Assembly: GCA_031275535.1 (NCBI GenBank)
Contig: JAISOR010000034.1
Span: 1-5,204 of the forward strand
Reading direction: 5' to 3'
Origin: Treponema sp.
GTDB taxonomy: Bacteria > Spirochaetota > Spirochaetia > Treponematales > Breznakiellaceae
DNA length: 5,204 bases
The notes beneath the pieces are model-generated. The model made no database searches and was not told where the DNA came from. It saw only the letters and a list, made by a program, of their open reading frames with translations. Both the position numbers and the translations under genes were made by a program. Shown piece by piece: positions 5,192 through 5,204 of the stretch. The stretch's first letter is position 1. Every line of letters begins with the position of its first letter.

Positions 5192-5204
5192 GTGGGGCGA
5201 GGGC

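Overview
The window looks like ordinary bacterial chromosome, dense with genes. Two genes and most of a third unit read rightward (a DeoR-type regulator tail, an MFS permease, then a riboswitch-controlled ArsB/NhaD-like permease). Three genes read leftward from the right edge (serS, an FlK-like thioesterase, hinT). The moderately high G+C of the right half, the style of the SerRS N-terminus and the G-rich intergenic DNA would fit a spirochaete such as a gut Treponema. That is an impression from protein style only, not a proven placement.

Left region (1-1486): the C-terminal sensor half of a DeoR-family regulator is followed after 48 bp by a 389-residue major facilitator permease of the FucP-like type. 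They are probably co-transcribed. The permease gene is visibly more A+T-rich than the genes to its right.

Central region (1483-3021): a near-consensus sigma70-type promoter (TTGACA, 17-bp spacer, TATACT) overlaps the stop codon of the MFS gene. Its expected start site falls at the first helix of a yybP-ykoY (manganese) riboswitch aptamer. The 3' strand of helix P1 is also the 5' strand of a strong intrinsic terminator with an eight-T tail, so the two structures exclude each other. This is the classic layout of an ON switch for Mn2+. The gene under its control is not one of the well-known manganese exporters of this regulon (MntP, TerC, P-type ATPase, UPF0016). It is a 426-residue ion permease of the ArsB/NhaD type with two inverted-repeat halves. 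This makes it a candidate Mn2+-handling transporter, and it is the most interesting observation in the window.

Right region (3026-5101, minus strand): serS (seryl-tRNA synthetase), an FlK-type hotdog acyl-CoA thioesterase and hinT (histidine-triad nucleotide hydrolase) are closely spaced and probably form one operon. It converges on the permease gene with only 4 bp between the stop codons and no visible terminator. Upstream of serS lies low-complexity DNA: an 11-G homopolymer and degenerate heptanucleotide repeats, reaching the right edge.

No tRNA or rRNA gene, CRISPR array, insertion sequence or prophage was seen. The longest stretch without a gene is the riboswitch leader of about 254 bp.
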